Positions 1 to 13,800 of a stretch of DNA of 64,000 nt are shown piece by piece; the stretch's first letter is position 1; the number at the start of each line of letters is the position of its first letter. The position numbers were made by a program, and so were the translations under genes. This DNA comes from Symsagittifera roscoffensis (taxonomy: Eukaryota; Xenacoelomorpha; Acoela; Convolutidae): the NCBI RefSeq assembly GCF_963678635.1, contig NC_087064.1:65465548-65529547 (forward strand). The letters run 5' to 3'. The notes under the pieces are model-generated. The model saw nothing but the letters and a program-made list of their open reading frames with translations. It was not told the origin of the DNA and searched no databases.

Positions 1-566
1 ATTTAGGGGCCAAATTGCACGATTGATCCAAAAACTTTAAAGTAAAAATGTCAGTCGTTTCAAAACTTTCCTTCCAACAGTCTTGAGCCTAGATATTAAT
101 GGAAACTCACTGAAAGACCTTATAAATATCTTTTATAGACGTTTTCCGGTTTTCATGATTTCCAATGCCATCAATTATAAGTTCAAACATGGAACCCGAA
201 ACACGGTGAAAAATTATGCATATTTGGGAAACAAGGTGGGAAATACCCATCAAAAATTCTTTAACATTTTTAAGATATACAAATCCGGGTACCCCAACTT
301 CATCAACAGTTCCTAAGAATATTTAAAAAATGACTATCCGGATCCCCCAACTAACACAAGAACAAACATTTCCCCAGCATCGTTTTAACCAAACTTTTGG
401 TCCCCGATTTCTTCTTGTGCATTGGAAGTCATGTCAATGCACTGTTCAGAAAACGCAAATGACTCAAAAACTGATTGGCTTAGTTTTTGTTTGAGCCTAA
501 GTTTTTTGTTTCTATGCAGAACTCTGTACGCTACAGTTTTGATGCAGTTTTCTGAAATAAAGTCAG
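1..566. other. AT-rich single-copy flank, no gene seen
   Basis: This stretch precedes the first copy of the 3.06 kb duplication. It contains only short open frames (78-87 codons) with no recognisable motif and no convincing splice sites around them. I see no RNA gene or repeat boundary in it. Confidence 0.5.
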
Positions 567-3500
567 GTTGTTATTACTTACTACGAGCGCAAGAGTACTT
601 GAAATTGGGGCTTAGTTTTTTTCCATTAAACAGTACATTAAAGAGTTTTTTTGTTCGAACTGGTTTGTCTTTTTGTATATAATCTCAATTTTAGTGGGAA
701 AGCAAAAAAAACGAGACTATCGTTTGTCTGCTTATTTTTTTTTTTTTTTTTTCAATTTATTTTCCAACGCAATGGGCAAAAATTTATTGCCCGTTTTTGG
801 CAATTTCCATTGTGATTGAGAGAATCAGTCTGACCTTGTATAATTATCCACACTTTTCCCGTTTTTCTTTCAGCTCTAATGACTTCAGCAAGTGTTGAAT
901 AAGCTTAATCACTTTATATTGTGCTCTTAGAAGGACAAAAATTGAATGAATGCTTTTGTGTAGTCTAGGATCGAAGGGTGAGACTTAAAAGTTTTATATT
1001 TCAAGTTTCTCTGGTCCTTGTTTCCCTTTTTTCTGGGCATTAATTCCTGTTTCAGCTCTACGGACGTTTACTGAAGTTTCGTCGGCTAATAATATACCAA
1101 TCGATCAAAGGCTCTGAACTTCTACAAAGGCTCCGCTGATGATAGTGTTTCCGGTTAAGGTTTTTTAGGGTAATGTTTGAGACTTGCATTTTTATGTTGA
1201 CAAAATTCGAAAAATAATAGAAAGCCCATAAAAAATACAGTACAAAAACCGCATTTGTTGGGCCCGAATATTTGAATTCAAATTTAACTGTTCAGAGACT
1301 GAAATCTTCATAATCATTACCTAACTTGGCGAAATATTCTAACTGTTGACTAAAAGAGTTCTAAGTTTTTTAGGCTTGAGATAATTTTTGCTTGATTACA
1401 TTTTTTGCTGTCAGGATAATTGAAGTTATCTGTTAATTAGCCATTTTTTAAATTTCATGGCACAAAAGTGGCCCTGTGATAGCACTATGCCATGTTCAAC
1501 GATAGACATTATTTTTAGAAGCGCTAAATTCAATTGACTTTGTTGCCTATAGCAAGATACCCGGATGTTTTTTGTCTCTATCAGCTATTTGCCACTCATT
1601 TGCGGCCTTTTAATGTTGAATTTAGTTGCAGTTTCTGGAAGCAAATATGTTATTGAAGTATACTTGTTTTTTCTTTTTACGTGAAAGATGCCAAGTTGTC
1701 AATTTGTAATCTCAAATTTTAATAAAAAAACATTTGTGACACTGCGGAACTTAGATGGACTAATTTTGTGAGCTTATAATTTTGGTCCGAACACTCAAAA
1801 CTGCTTCCTTTTATTGTCGTTAACTACAGGGAAAAATTGTCTGCAATTTTTGACTAACAGTTTTCTAAAGAAAGTCATACCTAGAAAAAGTTCTTTGGGC
1901 CAACTTGTTGTCGACGTTTTTTAACCCTTTATTTTGTAGCTACTGAAGTTCTTAGCAACATCTGCGAAGAAAACGCAACATATGGATAAGCGGTCTTATT
2001 TTTTCTGTTTTTTGAAATTTTTTTGGATCTCTGTAATTAATTCCCCCATTTTGCAAAAAGAGGAGATTCTTTACTAGGTACAAAAGATCACATATGCTTT
2101 TTCCTTGAATCATTTCTTTAGTGGGTGGCAATTCGTTTATAGGTACCCTAGGTAGATAGTTGTAAAAATCCGAATTTTTAGTGCAGATTTTACGTCGTCG
2201 GAGGGTGATATTTGAAAGAAAAAGTCAAATAAGTTATCTACGAAATAAAAAATTTTCGGTAGAAACAGAAACGACTGGTTTTTTTGGCATAAAATTTCCA
2301 GTGGAAACTTCAATTTTTTATCTCTTTTTTATGACAGCTCTCTTGACTAAGTTCTGTTTAATGATGATGGCAGACTTCGATATAGTCAGATGTAAAATTG
2401 AAAAAAAATAAGCTTTAACTTTTTTATGCTTCTTCCGAGTGAAATATTTCAAGAGAAAAAATTATCAATATAGCGAGCTCATTTTTCTTGCTGTATATGG
2501 CCGCAATTGTCCAGGTTACATACAGAGCGAAACAAATTACCGAAACTGGACAAATTTAGTGGAAAATGTTAGTTGCTTCTGTAAGGTCTTTTTGTTCAAA
2601 CAATACCTTTTTTACGAGACAAACTTCTGTTAACGTAGTACTGGATCATCGTGTTTGAGTTATACTAGACGTTTCAAGATGGCTGGGCGTCAAATTACAC
2701 AATAATATTGATTTGTAACGCAAATTTTGTATTGTATTTTGGTCGGCCAATCGTTTGGCATCATTTCTGCTTCGTAATTGATTTCCTTTGCTTCAAAGGG
2801 CTAATTTAAATAAACCGGATAAACCAGACAAAATTGGAAATTTTAAATGCGTTTTACCAAAATGGGTTAAATTAATCCATACAAAATTATTGGGGAGAAC
2901 TTTTTTGAATTAAACCAGGATTATTATGGTGAAACTTCTTTTGCAAATTTCAAAATTAAAACTCACCCTCAGAATTGATTCATTTGGCTTCTTTTATTCA
3001 ATCAAGAAATACGCATAAAGTACAAGTTCAGTTGATGATCAATTTGTATTAAAGTGAACTGAGCTTCGTAAACAGCCCAACAAAATACTATGGTGTTTAA
3101 AAAACAAAAAAAAATTAGAAACAAATTTTGGTCAAATTTTAATCAACAATTAATCTTATCTAATTTGTTTAAATATCAGTCCGAGAAAAACGCTTTAAAT
3201 TTCAAACTTTGTTCATCTTTACCGGATAATTTGAGTCAAATTGTAGTCTGACCCCTAAATTGTAGAAAAGATAAAATTTTGCCGAGTTTTACCAACCCCT
3301 CATATTTCCAGCAAAACGAATTACTAATCCCAATGATTTCTTGTTATGACAAATGGGTTTGTCGTTAACTTTTTTTGACTGAATTTTGATTTTTGATTGA
3401 TGGAGTTTTTTTGAAGAAAGATTTTCAAAAATCTAAGAAAACGATAAGAAACTTAAAGTTAAAAAAATATATATTTTTAAGTTGGTTCGTGGCTTTCAAA

Positions 3501-3623
3501 TGAAAAAAAATTTTATTGTGTTAAATCATCTTAACTCAAAATAAATTTTTGGTTTAATTGTAGAAAAAGTTTTTGGTACGGTATTAAAATTTAGGAGAAT
3601 TTGATTATATGAGTAAATTTCAA
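567..3623. repeat. Segmental direct duplication, copy A
   Basis: This 3,057-bp block recurs at 5504-8560 in the same orientation at a constant offset of 4,937 bp. The shared sequence begins at GTTGTTATTAC and stops at TAAATTTCAA, after which the two sites diverge abruptly. By eye the copies differ at only about three places: in the T-run near 735-755, and TTAAATC versus ACAAATC near 3517/8454. No gene is recognised. The open frames inside (64-76 codons) are identical in both copies and look like chance frames in AT-rich DNA. The near identity means recent origin, ongoing conversion, or an assembly duplication. Confidence 0.9.
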
Positions 3624-5503
3624 ATATACCGATTGCTAACTCCGATTTAGTATGATTTTGTTTTTTAGTTTGTTTTTGCATTTTTGCTTAGAGGGCTTAA
3701 AAATTTTTGGCTTTTCATATTAGCTTTTGCACTTCAAATTAATTGGTTTTTGATCCAAAAATTTTATTATGCTCGTGTGTTTTTCGAAAGATAATGATTG
3801 TTTTGTCAACTGTTTTTGCACAAAACTGTTTCTTTTGCCCCAAAGGGTGCCTTCTCAAAAAAATAGTGGCTTTACTGCTGATGAGTTAGTTTGGATTTAA
3901 AGCCAACTCAAAATAAATTTATCTTTTTTGGCATGGTGTTCTTAAAATTAATTTTTGCTTAAAATAATTTTGAAAAAAGTTTCCCAATTCTCGCCAACGT
4001 TTTTCCACTTTCGTCAATTATCACAAACAAATTTCTCGAGAGGCCAAGTAGCATACTATGTTTAAGCCTTTTGAATCGGACTTAACAAAAAAATTTCAAA
4101 AATTTTATCTTGGTGTTAATAAAAAATTTTCCATGGGTTAAAATCATTTTCAGCAAAAGAGTTTTTTAAAAATGAAATAGAAATTAATCAAGCGTATTTT
4201 GGCTTATTGTAAGTGTCATGGATTTCAGGAAAAAACTCAACAGGTATACTATTTTTCTGGAATTGACTTTCGTCAATGCAAGGAACGTGGAACTCAATTT
4301 ATGTCAGTTTGATTTGGGCTGTGTTTTGTTGCAGCTAGTTCGAAAGACAAAACTGGTTGATTATGTTTACTTAATACGGTATAAAAGTTTTTCAACGAAA
4401 AGACTATCAAAAAAGGCAAAAATTGTATCAAAAAAACTTTCAGGCAAAATTTTCTATATTCGAAGTTCCGACGCCACTTTAGCTTTTTTGTTGCCTTTCA
4501 GGAAAGAGTCTTGCTCTTTTTTGGCGTTTACTGGTTTAAATTTCGTTTTGTTGCGCTTGCAATTAGCAAATGTTACCAAATCAGAGCATTCAATTTCGTC
4601 CAGGTAAAAAAATATCGAACAGTATTACGAAATCGTTTTGTCATAGGCTACTTTTCTCAGTTTTAATGCGAGTTGCAAATTTCCTGATTGAAAACTCGGA
4701 TTTGATTTTTTTAAATTTGCTTTTGCTTTTTTTATTTATACGCCTTGAAAACATTCAATTAATTTTTAAAACTTGTTAGCCTCAAGTTTACCAAATCAGA
4801 GCATTCGATTAGCAAATGTTACTAAATCAGAGCATTTAATTTTGTCCAGGTGAAAAAAATATCTAACAATAATACGAAATTGTTTTGTCATAGGCGACTT
4901 TTCTCAGTTTTTGATGCGGGTTGCAAATTTACCGACTGAAAACTCGGATTTGAATTTTTTTATTTTCTTTCGCTCTTTTAGCTTATACGCCTTGAAAACA
5001 TTCAATTAATTTTTAAAATTTGCTAGTCTCATATCAAGTCATTTGTTGAGTCAAAAAATTTTATTATACTTGCGTATTTTGCGAAAAATGACTTTTTTGG
5101 AGGGTGAAATGTTTTCGAGTTTTCAAGTTTTTTTAAAGCAATTTCTTTTTACTCAAGGGCTGCCTTCTCTAAAAAAACTGTACTAACGCTTCGTTAGATT
5201 TGATTGGGTGCTAATTATCATTACAATATTTCACTTGGCTAGATTTTTTTTCAGTCAAATTTAATCAAAACAAGTTGAGACAGAGATCCAAATAATTAGT
5301 TAGATCTAGTTTCATTGAAATTTTTTCGATTTTTCATCATTGCTTCATGTTTTCCTCTCGTAATTGTTCACGTTTGTTAATGAAAGAAAATTACTTTTTT
5401 CTACAGAAAAAATTTTTGCATTAGATTCACAATGGTTTTTCTTATTGGGTTAAAAATGAATACAAAACCGGCTAAACGAAAACTACTCCGTAAAACAACT
5501 TGC
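3624..5503. other. Unique spacer between duplication copies A and B
   Basis: This 1.88 kb AT-rich stretch separates the two duplicate blocks. A plus-strand open frame at 4218-4607 (129 codons) has no recognisable motif and may be chance. The right half carries the small tandem duplication listed separately. Taken together, 567-5503 can be read as one 4,937-bp tandem unit whose second copy is cut off at 8560. Confidence 0.5.
4562..5033. repeat. Diverged tandem duplication of ~246 bp
   Basis: The block starting ATTAGCAAATGTTA at 4562 repeats at 4808 (offset 246). Both copies contain AAATCAGAGCATT, then TTTTGTCATAGG, then AAAACTCGGATTTG, then CTTATACGCCTTGAAAAC and TTCAATTAATTTTTAAAA. The copies differ by many substitutions, so this duplication is much older than the 3.06 kb one. 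A third fragment of the motif ACCAAATCAGAGCATTC lies at the junction near 4787. Confidence 0.8.
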
Positions 5504-8500
5504 GTTGTTATTACTTACTACGAGCGCAAGAGTACTTGAAATTGGGGCTTAGTTTTTTTCCATTAAACAGTACATTAAAGAGTTTTTTTGTTCGAACTGG
5601 TTTGTCTTTTTGTATATAATCTCAATTTTAGTGGGAAAGCAAAAAAAACGAGACTATCGTTTGTCTGCTTATTTTTTATTTTTTTTTTTCAATTTATTTT
5701 CCAACGCAATGGGCAAAAATTTATTGCCCGTTTTTGGCAATTTCCATTGTGATTGAGAGAATCAGTCTGACCTTGTATAATTATCCACACTTTTCCCGTT
5801 TTTCTTTCAGCTCTAATGACTTCAGCAAGTGTTGAATAAGCTTAATCACTTTATATTGTGCTCTTAGAAGGACAAAAATTGAATGAATGCTTTTGTGTAG
5901 TCTAGGATCGAAGGGTGAGACTTAAAAGTTTTATATTTCAAGTTTCTCTGGTCCTTGTTTCCCTTTTTTCTGGGCATTAATTCCTGTTTCAGCTCTACGG
6001 ACGTTTACTGAAGTTTCGTCGGCTAATAATATACCAATCGATCAAAGGCTCTGAACTTCTACAAAGGCTCCGCTGATGATAGTGTTTCCGGTTAAGGTTT
6101 TTTAGGGTAATGTTTGAGACTTGCATTTTTATGTTGACAAAATTCGAAAAATAATAGAAAGCCCATAAAAAATACAGTACAAAAACCGCATTTGTTGGGC
6201 CCGAATATTTGAATTCAAATTTAACTGTTCAGAGACTGAAATCTTCATAATCATTACCTAACTTGGCGAAATATTCTAACTGTTGACTAAAAGAGTTCTA
6301 AGTTTTTTAGGCTTGAGATAATTTTTGCTTGATTACATTTTTTGCTGTCAGGATAATTGAAGTTATCTGTTAATTAGCCATTTTTTAAATTTCATGGCAC
6401 AAAAGTGGCCCTGTGATAGCACTATGCCATGTTCAACGATAGACATTATTTTTAGAAGCGCTAAATTCAATTGACTTTGTTGCCTATAGCAAGATACCCG
6501 GATGTTTTTTGTCTCTATCAGCTATTTGCCACTCATTTGCGGCCTTTTAATGTTGAATTTAGTTGCAGTTTCTGGAAGCAAATATGTTATTGAAGTATAC
6601 TTGTTTTTTCTTTTTACGTGAAAGATGCCAAGTTGTCAATTTGTAATCTCAAATTTTAATAAAAAAACATTTGTGACACTGCGGAACTTAGATGGACTAA
6701 TTTTGTGAGCTTATAATTTTGGTCCGAACACTCAAAACTGCTTCCTTTTATTGTCGTTAACTACAGGGAAAAATTGTCTGCAATTTTTGACTAACAGTTT
6801 TCTAAAGAAAGTCATACCTAGAAAAAGTTCTTTGGGCCAACTTGTTGTCGACGTTTTTTAACCCTTTATTTTGTAGCTACTGAAGTTCTTAGCAACATCT
6901 GCGAAGAAAACGCAACATATGGATAAGCGGTCTTATTTTTTCTGTTTTTTGAAATTTTTTTGGATCTCTGTAATTAATTCCCCCATTTTGCAAAAAGAGG
7001 AGATTCTTTACTAGGTACAAAAGATCACATATGCTTTTTCCTTGAATCATTTCTTTAGTGGGTGGCAATTCGTTTATAGGTACCCTAGGTAGATAGTTGT
7101 AAAAATCCGAATTTTTAGTGCAGATTTTACGTCGTCGGAGGGTGATATTTGAAAGAAAAAGTCAAATAAGTTATCTACGAAATAAAAAATTTTCGGTAGA
7201 AACAGAAACGACTGGTTTTTTTGGCATAAAATTTCCAGTGGAAACTTCAATTTTTTATCTCTTTTTTATGACAGCTCTCTTGACTAAGTTCTGTTTAATG
7301 ATGATGGCAGACTTCGATATAGTCAGATGTAAAATTGAAAAAAAATAAGCTTTAACTTTTTTATGCTTCTTCCGAGTGAAATATTTCAAGAGAAAAAATT
7401 ATCAATATAGCGAGCTCATTTTTCTTGCTGTATATGGCCGCAATTGTCCAGGTTACATACAGAGCGAAACAAATTACCGAAACTGGACAAATTTAGTGGA
7501 AAATGTTAGTTGCTTCTGTAAGGTCTTTTTGTTCAAACAATACCTTTTTTACGAGACAAACTTCTGTTAACGTAGTACTGGATCATCGTGTTTGAGTTAT
7601 ACTAGACGTTTCAAGATGGCTGGGCGTCAAATTACACAATAATATTGATTTGTAACGCAAATTTTGTATTGTATTTTGGTCGGCCAATCGTTTGGCATCA
7701 TTTCTGCTTCGTAATTGATTTCCTTTGCTTCAAAGGGCTAATTTAAATAAACCGGATAAACCAGACAAAATTGGAAATTTTAAATGCGTTTTACCAAAAT
7801 GGGTTAAATTAATCCATACAAAATTATTGGGGAGAACTTTTTTGAATTAAACCAGGATTATTATGGTGAAACTTCTTTTGCAAATTTCAAAATTAAAACT
7901 CACCCTCAGAATTGATTCATTTGGCTTCTTTTATTCAATCAAGAAATACGCATAAAGTACAAGTTCAGTTGATGATCAATTTGTATTAAAGTGAACTGAG
8001 CTTCGTAAACAGCCCAACAAAATACTATGGTGTTTAAAAAACAAAAAAAAATTAGAAACAAATTTTGGTCAAATTTTAATCAACAATTAATCTTATCTAA
8101 TTTGTTTAAATATCAGTCCGAGAAAAACGCTTTAAATTTCAAACTTTGTTCATCTTTACCGGATAATTTGAGTCAAATTGTAGTCTGACCCCTAAATTGT
8201 AGAAAAGATAAAATTTTGCCGAGTTTTACCAACCCCTCATATTTCCAGCAAAACGAATTACTAATCCCAATGATTTCTTGTTATGACAAATGGGTTTGTC
8301 GTTAACTTTTTTTGACTGAATTTTGATTTTTGATTGATGGAGTTTTTTTGAAGAAAGATTTTCAAAAATCTAAGAAAACGATAAGAAACTTAAAGTTAAA
8401 AAAATATATATTTTTAAGTTGGTTCGTGGCTTTCAAATGAAAAAAAATTTTATTGTGACAAATCATCTTAACTCAAAATAAATTTTTGGTTTAATTGTAG

Positions 8501-8560
8501 AAAAAGTTTTTGGTACGGTATTAAAATTTAGGAGAATTTGATTATATGAGTAAATTTCAA
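5504..8560. repeat. Segmental direct duplication, copy B
   Basis: This is the second copy of the 567-3623 block, with the same orientation, length and motifs. At its right edge the sequence leaves the shared TAAATTTCAA and continues as GTTACTGTATGG, where copy A continues as ATATACCG. No gene is recognised inside. Confidence 0.9.
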
Positions 8561-9368
8561 GTTACTGTATGGACATCATCATTTGCTAAAGCCGCACAAA
8601 GTTTTTTGAGTAGCGCGAACTCGGAGCGAAAAGAAGTAGCGAAAAATTTTTTTGACCTCTCAAAGCCGAGAAATATCTATTTTTTTGGATGTGACATGCC
8701 TACTTTTATTTTGGCGCTGGTTTCAACATAACTATTTTGTTTTGCAAAAATTTGCGGGTTATTAAAAGTAAGAATAAAATGTTTGCAAACAAAATTAGTT
8801 ACGAGTTATGCAAAAAAAATTCAAATAGAAATCGTAATTGTATGTGAGAACACCATTAAGCCAGCACGGCTTGTTTTCAATTGTCTCATTAGGAGTGAAA
8901 AAAAAATTAACTTTGAATGGACTTACTCCTTTATTTCCTCCTTTCAACCCTTTTCTTAAAAAAAAATCTACTTTTGTTTTCTCGGGTAATTTTTAACCAT
9001 AACCTAGAAACCAACAGTAATAAACAAAATTTTTGTGGAATCAGAGAAGTGCCTTTAAAAAACTGGCCCAGGCGAGAAAAAAGATTTAAACAATATTCAT
9101 TATTTTTCATTATAATCGACCCTCTGATGAGTTTTTTCTATTTTTAGCTTACTTTTGATTTGATTTTCTCTTTGATAAATTTGTGTTTAACTTTGTTCAG
9201 TTATGGCATATCTCAACGGATTAATTTGGCACTCTTGTCGAACAATTTTCACGGTTTCTTTCAAAATGTCGTACGCAAAAAATTCTCTGGGCGTATATAT
9301 TTCCCTTTCATGCAATACTTCAGTGATTGACTCTATCCTGTGCTTATGAAAAATCAATCTTTTAATTA
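8561..9368. other. AT-rich stretch with one minus-strand coding-like relic
   Basis: The stretch lies between duplication copy B and the left 1.2 kb repeat. Small plus-strand open frames at 8546-8731 and 8917-9147 have no recognisable motif. The only coding-looking part is the minus-strand frame at 9187-9368, listed separately. Confidence 0.45.
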
Positions 9369-9396
9369 GATTCGTGAATTTCATTTCCAGTTCCAA
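9187..9396 (-). pseudogene. Coding-like fragment, unrecognised (possible retroelement protein C-terminus)
   Basis: A minus-strand frame of 69 codons ends in a stop at 9187. Its first nine residues lie in the left 1.2 kb repeat (9369 onward); the rest is unique to this site. The unique part has balanced, protein-like composition (ESITEVLHEREIYT, then EFFAYDILKETVKIV) unlike nearby chance frames. It lies downstream of the minus-strand pol frame, where an env-like gene could sit in some gypsy elements, but I recognise no diagnostic motif. It may be a truncated relic or chance. Confidence 0.25.
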
Positions 9397-10573
9397 CAGT
9401 TTGGTTTTTTTAGAGTCAAAAGTTTAAAGTTCAATCGCTCAAAAAATTCTCCCAGAACTGGTAGAAGTGAAATTGGTCTATAGTCTGATGGGTCATCGAT
9501 TTAGGTCAATGATGGGTCATCAGATCTTTTTTCGTCGCGCAAAGTCAATCCGTACCCATTTGAGTCACTATGGTCGCATACTCGTTTGGTGTTGCAGGGG
9601 TCGCGAAAAAACGCCCGACTTCTGATCGGGAGCCTAGTAAGAAAAATCGACAATAAATTTAATAGAGGGACAAACTCTGCTGATATATCAAAATAGGACC
9701 AAATCTGCCAATGGATTCATAAGACAAAATCTGTCGTCAAGAGGAAACCTGTTTGCACCAAAAACTAGCACGAAAAAACCAGATGCAAAAGTTTAGCTTA
9801 ACAAAAACAGCTTCCATAAACCTTAAAAACCATCAGAAATCTCCTAGTTTATGCGATTGTTCAGAAAAAACAAGCATATATGTAACAGAAAATAAATTGA
9901 AGATTTGAATTTAATCTGATATACATTTTGATTGAAATAAATTAGCTCAAAAATTGATATCGAAGGTTGATTGCAGTGAATTAAAGTCTACAATTGCACT
10001 GAAATTGGAACATTTAAACAAAAAACGTAAGACAGGATACGAATAAGGGGTTCAACAACACACTAAACTCTCTTTTTAGTGTTTTCCGTATCAAATTGGT
10101 AATTTTCATCAATAATTAATTATCATCAATTTCTTAAAAATTGTGCCAGTCGGTCATAATCGGAAGTTTGACCTTGAGAGAAGAAAAAAACACTTGATTT
10201 TGGAGTGAAATTTAGTTTTTCAAAATTTCGAATGGAACCTGTTATGCACGATTTTCTCGCGATAACTGAAAATCAGAAAAAGAGAAGTCAGAACAATCGA
10301 GTAACAATCGCGGGAAAGTTGCTAAATAAAACGGTGGGAAATTGCTATTCGCAATTTCTGTCACAATAGAACAAGAGTAGAGCTGTCCCATCTAAAACAG
10401 AGACGAGAGCATTCCCACGAACTGGATTGTTGTGATTCGAGTACTATTATTAACTGGACCAGAGTGAACCTTCGGTGGAAAGGTGGACAGCTAGAGTGTC
10501 CCAATGGTTCACGAGAACTTACAGTCTAGAGAAAAAACTTGTTCTTATTATTAAAACTGACTAACATTAAACT
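9369..10573. repeat. 1,205-bp direct repeat, left copy
   Basis: This block matches 16873-18077 in the same orientation and equal length, with about five substitutions and no indels seen by eye. Differences include AAAGTCTAC/AAAATCTAC, CTAAACTCTC/CTAAATTCTC and TGTTATGC/TGTCATGC. The pair brackets the pol frame like LTRs. However, identity runs past any TG...CA ends on both sides (shared GATTCG on the left, TTAAACT on the right). No target duplication, primer-binding site or polypurine tract is apparent. LTR status is therefore unproven. Confidence 0.85.
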
Positions 10574-10819
10574 TTTAGTTGTCAAGTTGGAGTGGTTTGC
10601 TTATTTTTGACCTGGAGGTCGTAGAGTTATAGTTATAGATATGCCTGGAGTTTAATATTTTTCGTCTAGTTGGTTTGTGTTAAAGTTATAGAAGGTGACG
10701 GATTGGATGAATCCTATTGGCTAATTTTGAACTAGAATCGCTGCGTGTTTATCAGCATGTTATCTTGAAAATTGAAAGTGTAAAATGTTTCAGAGGTGCA
10801 AAGATTATTAAATGTAGAA
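10574..10819. other. Non-coding stretch after the pol stop
   Basis: These 246 bp separate the stop of the minus-strand pol frame from the left 1.2 kb repeat. On the pol strand I see no purine-rich tract next to the repeat. The first bases (TTTTAGTT) resemble what follows the right repeat copy (CATTTTAGTT), so the homology may extend slightly before breaking. Confidence 0.4.
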
Positions 10820-13800
10820 TTAAGGTTGTTTTTGAAATTCAACTTTCTTTAATATTTTAGATTGTGGGATGAATACTTTATAATTTTTACGTGGTTGATT
10901 TCTAAGTCGTGAAGACTCTCTATGTTCTGATTTGTCAATTTGTTCTTGGGGTATTATTTGTTCTGTCATTTTTCTATTTTTTCTTTCTTTTTGAGATGTA
11001 TTTTGATCGAGATTTTTTGTATTGTTTTTTGTGGTGTTTGATTTTGTATTTTGATTTCCGAGGTGAATATCATTTTGTTCCTTTGTTATGTTGTCCGTAT
11101 GTGGGTCATTTTGAATAACTTTTAAACCTGTAAAAGAATATAATTGAGTTAGTTCGCGGAGTGCGTATTCTTTTGGATAATAAGGTAATAGGTTATTTCG
11201 GTGTTGAACGATTTCTTTTTTATCTGAGTCGGTGATTTTATATGTGACATCAGTGGGTTTTACAATTATTTGGTATGGTCCTTTACGAAGGGGTTGTAAC
11301 TTTTTTGAAATTCCTTTTTGAGTATTAAAATTGGGTATTAAAACAAATGTTCCAATTTTTAAATCGAAGGCTGGTGTAAAGCGTGAATTTATTTGTTCAT
11401 TAATATTTTGCCTTTGTAACAACTTTTTTGTTACCTTTTGGTAAATTTCATTGTGTTTTTTATCTCTGTTTAAAATCCATTCGGTGTGTGTACCGGAGGC
11501 TAATTTAAGAATTTGTGGGTGATGAAAATGATCTTCATCGTGTGTATGTAATGGTAGGTTATAACAAATTGAGTCTTTATTTGGTTGACAATAACCTTGT
11601 GCGTTTTTATGAGAGTTTGCTGTAAATATTATTGGTTTGCGTGGCTTTTGGTTAAAAACCATTTCATATGGTGACATTCCTAAAGTTGTCGTGATTTGTG
11701 AATTATATGCTAAGGGAAATAGTTTTACATCTGCTGACCATTCGGTATATCTTGTATCATTTCCATTGATGATACATCTGAGATATTCTTGTAATGAACG
11801 GTTCATACCTTCGACTAAGCCGTTTGTCCAAGGTGCGTGAGATGTACGTGGTTTGTGTTTAATGTTATATAAATGACATAGTGTGATGATTTCATTATTT
11901 ATGAATTCTGTACCGTTGTCTGTAACTAAAATTTCTGGTAGTCCGAATTTTGCTATCCAGTGTTCATAGAGTGTTGTGTAAGCGTAATAAGCGTTACAAT
12001 GTGGTACTGGGTTAAGTGCTACATAATGTGTAAATGCGTCAACAATTACCATAATGTAGGAGTTTCCTTCGGATGAGGGTGAAATTGGTCCTTTGGTATC
12101 AAATGAGATACGATGATTAAAGTACAAACTTTGTCCTTTAAAATCTTGTTTTTGTGCTATTTGTTTTTGATTTGGGTAAGGTTTATTTAGTTGACATACT
12201 ATACAGTCATTGCATAGTACTTTTATCCAAATTGGTGCATTTGGGAAATAAAAGTTTTGTACAAAATTTGAATATGTTTTTTCTGATCCAGAGTGTCCTT
12301 TAATATTTTGTGTATGTGAAATATTAAAAGCTATAAGAATCATACTTAAAGGGAGACAGGGAACTGTAGATTCATTTAGTTTGTATTCTAGAAGGTCTGT
12401 GTTTCCGTTAATTGTTGTATTATTGAATTTTCGAAAATATCGGAGGAGTGTTTTGTTTCCTAGAATAGTTGAATCTGCTTTGATAGGTTTAGTTTTATAT
12501 TTGTGCCATAATTTCAGCTGTCGAATTACTGGGTCAAGGTTTTGATTTTGTTTCAGTGTTGAAATTGTAATTGTTTCTGTTGGGGGGAGAAAAATGTTTT
12601 CAATTTCTAATTTAGATAAGGGTATTGTGTCAAGTGGGTCATGGAGGTCAAAAACTTGATTTATTGTGTATTTTGAATCGTTTGTTTGTGGTCCTGATAA
12701 GTTTATTTTATCAGTTAAATTTTCTTTTTCAATTAGTGGAAAATGGTCTTTTTTAGGCGGGTGTTGTTTTATTCTTTTTTGTTGGGTGTTATTTTTTATC
12801 CATTGTGAATATGGGATTGGTTTAAAAGTTGATGTTCCAAGTAGATCAAATTCATAGTGATTATTTTGACAATCTAAATAAAGTGGGAAATGTTGTAAAT
12901 TATTTATTTGTGATTGTTCAACGTCAGTTTTTACTGCATATTTGCATTCCAATCGGGGTGATGTTTCATTTTCTGCAAGGTAGAATTTTATGTTTTTGGG
13001 TATTTCGACTGTGGTTTTACGTGTGAGTAATTCAGGTGGCGTATTTCGACTTAAGGTGTCTGGTAATGCAAGATTTTTTCCTGCGGTCCAAACTATATGT
13101 AAGTTTGGGAATTTCATTAAAATGAGTTGAAATCTATAAACTCGGTGGTTTGGATTAGACTTTTGTGTAAAAAGAAAGATGATTGGTTTATGGTCTGTGA
13201 ATAGAACTGTGGGATGTTTTGATCCAAGTATCAGAAATTCATATTCTGTTAGTGTATATATTATGGCTGTACATTCTCTCATTAGAGTTGAGAGTCGTAG
13301 CTCTGCTTGGGTGAATAATCGAGAATTTGCTGATATGAGGTTCATTTTATTTGTACTATTATGTGATTGTAATAATGCTGCGCCAATGCCAAAGTTCGAA
13401 GCATCGCACATTGCATAAAATGGTTGATTTGAATTTGGAATTGTGTTTGAAATTTGTTCAGTTAGAAGTTTTTTAATTTCTTCAAATCGTGCTTGATGTT
13501 CTGTATTCCATTCAAAATTATTTTGTTGTCTAAGTATGTTATAGAATGGTCGTAGATATAATTGCATTTTATAAACATATTTGCTTAAAAAGTTTAACAT
13601 TCCAAGGAATTCTTGGATTTTCTTTTTATTTGTTGGTGGTTGGAGTTTTTGAATAGCGTCTATACGTGATTTCAATGGAGTGATTGTTTTTCTTTCTATA
13701 TTATGTCCTAAGAATTTAACTTTTGTCAAAAAGAAGTGTGATTTATCGGGGGCGGCCTTCAGATTTTCGTTCTGAAGTATTTGGTGATATTGTTCTAAAA

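Noticed and set aside
4218-4607. 129-codon plus-strand frame as a gene
   Set aside because: It has no recognisable motif, lies in repeat-rich AT sequence and overlaps the start of the 246-bp tandem duplication.
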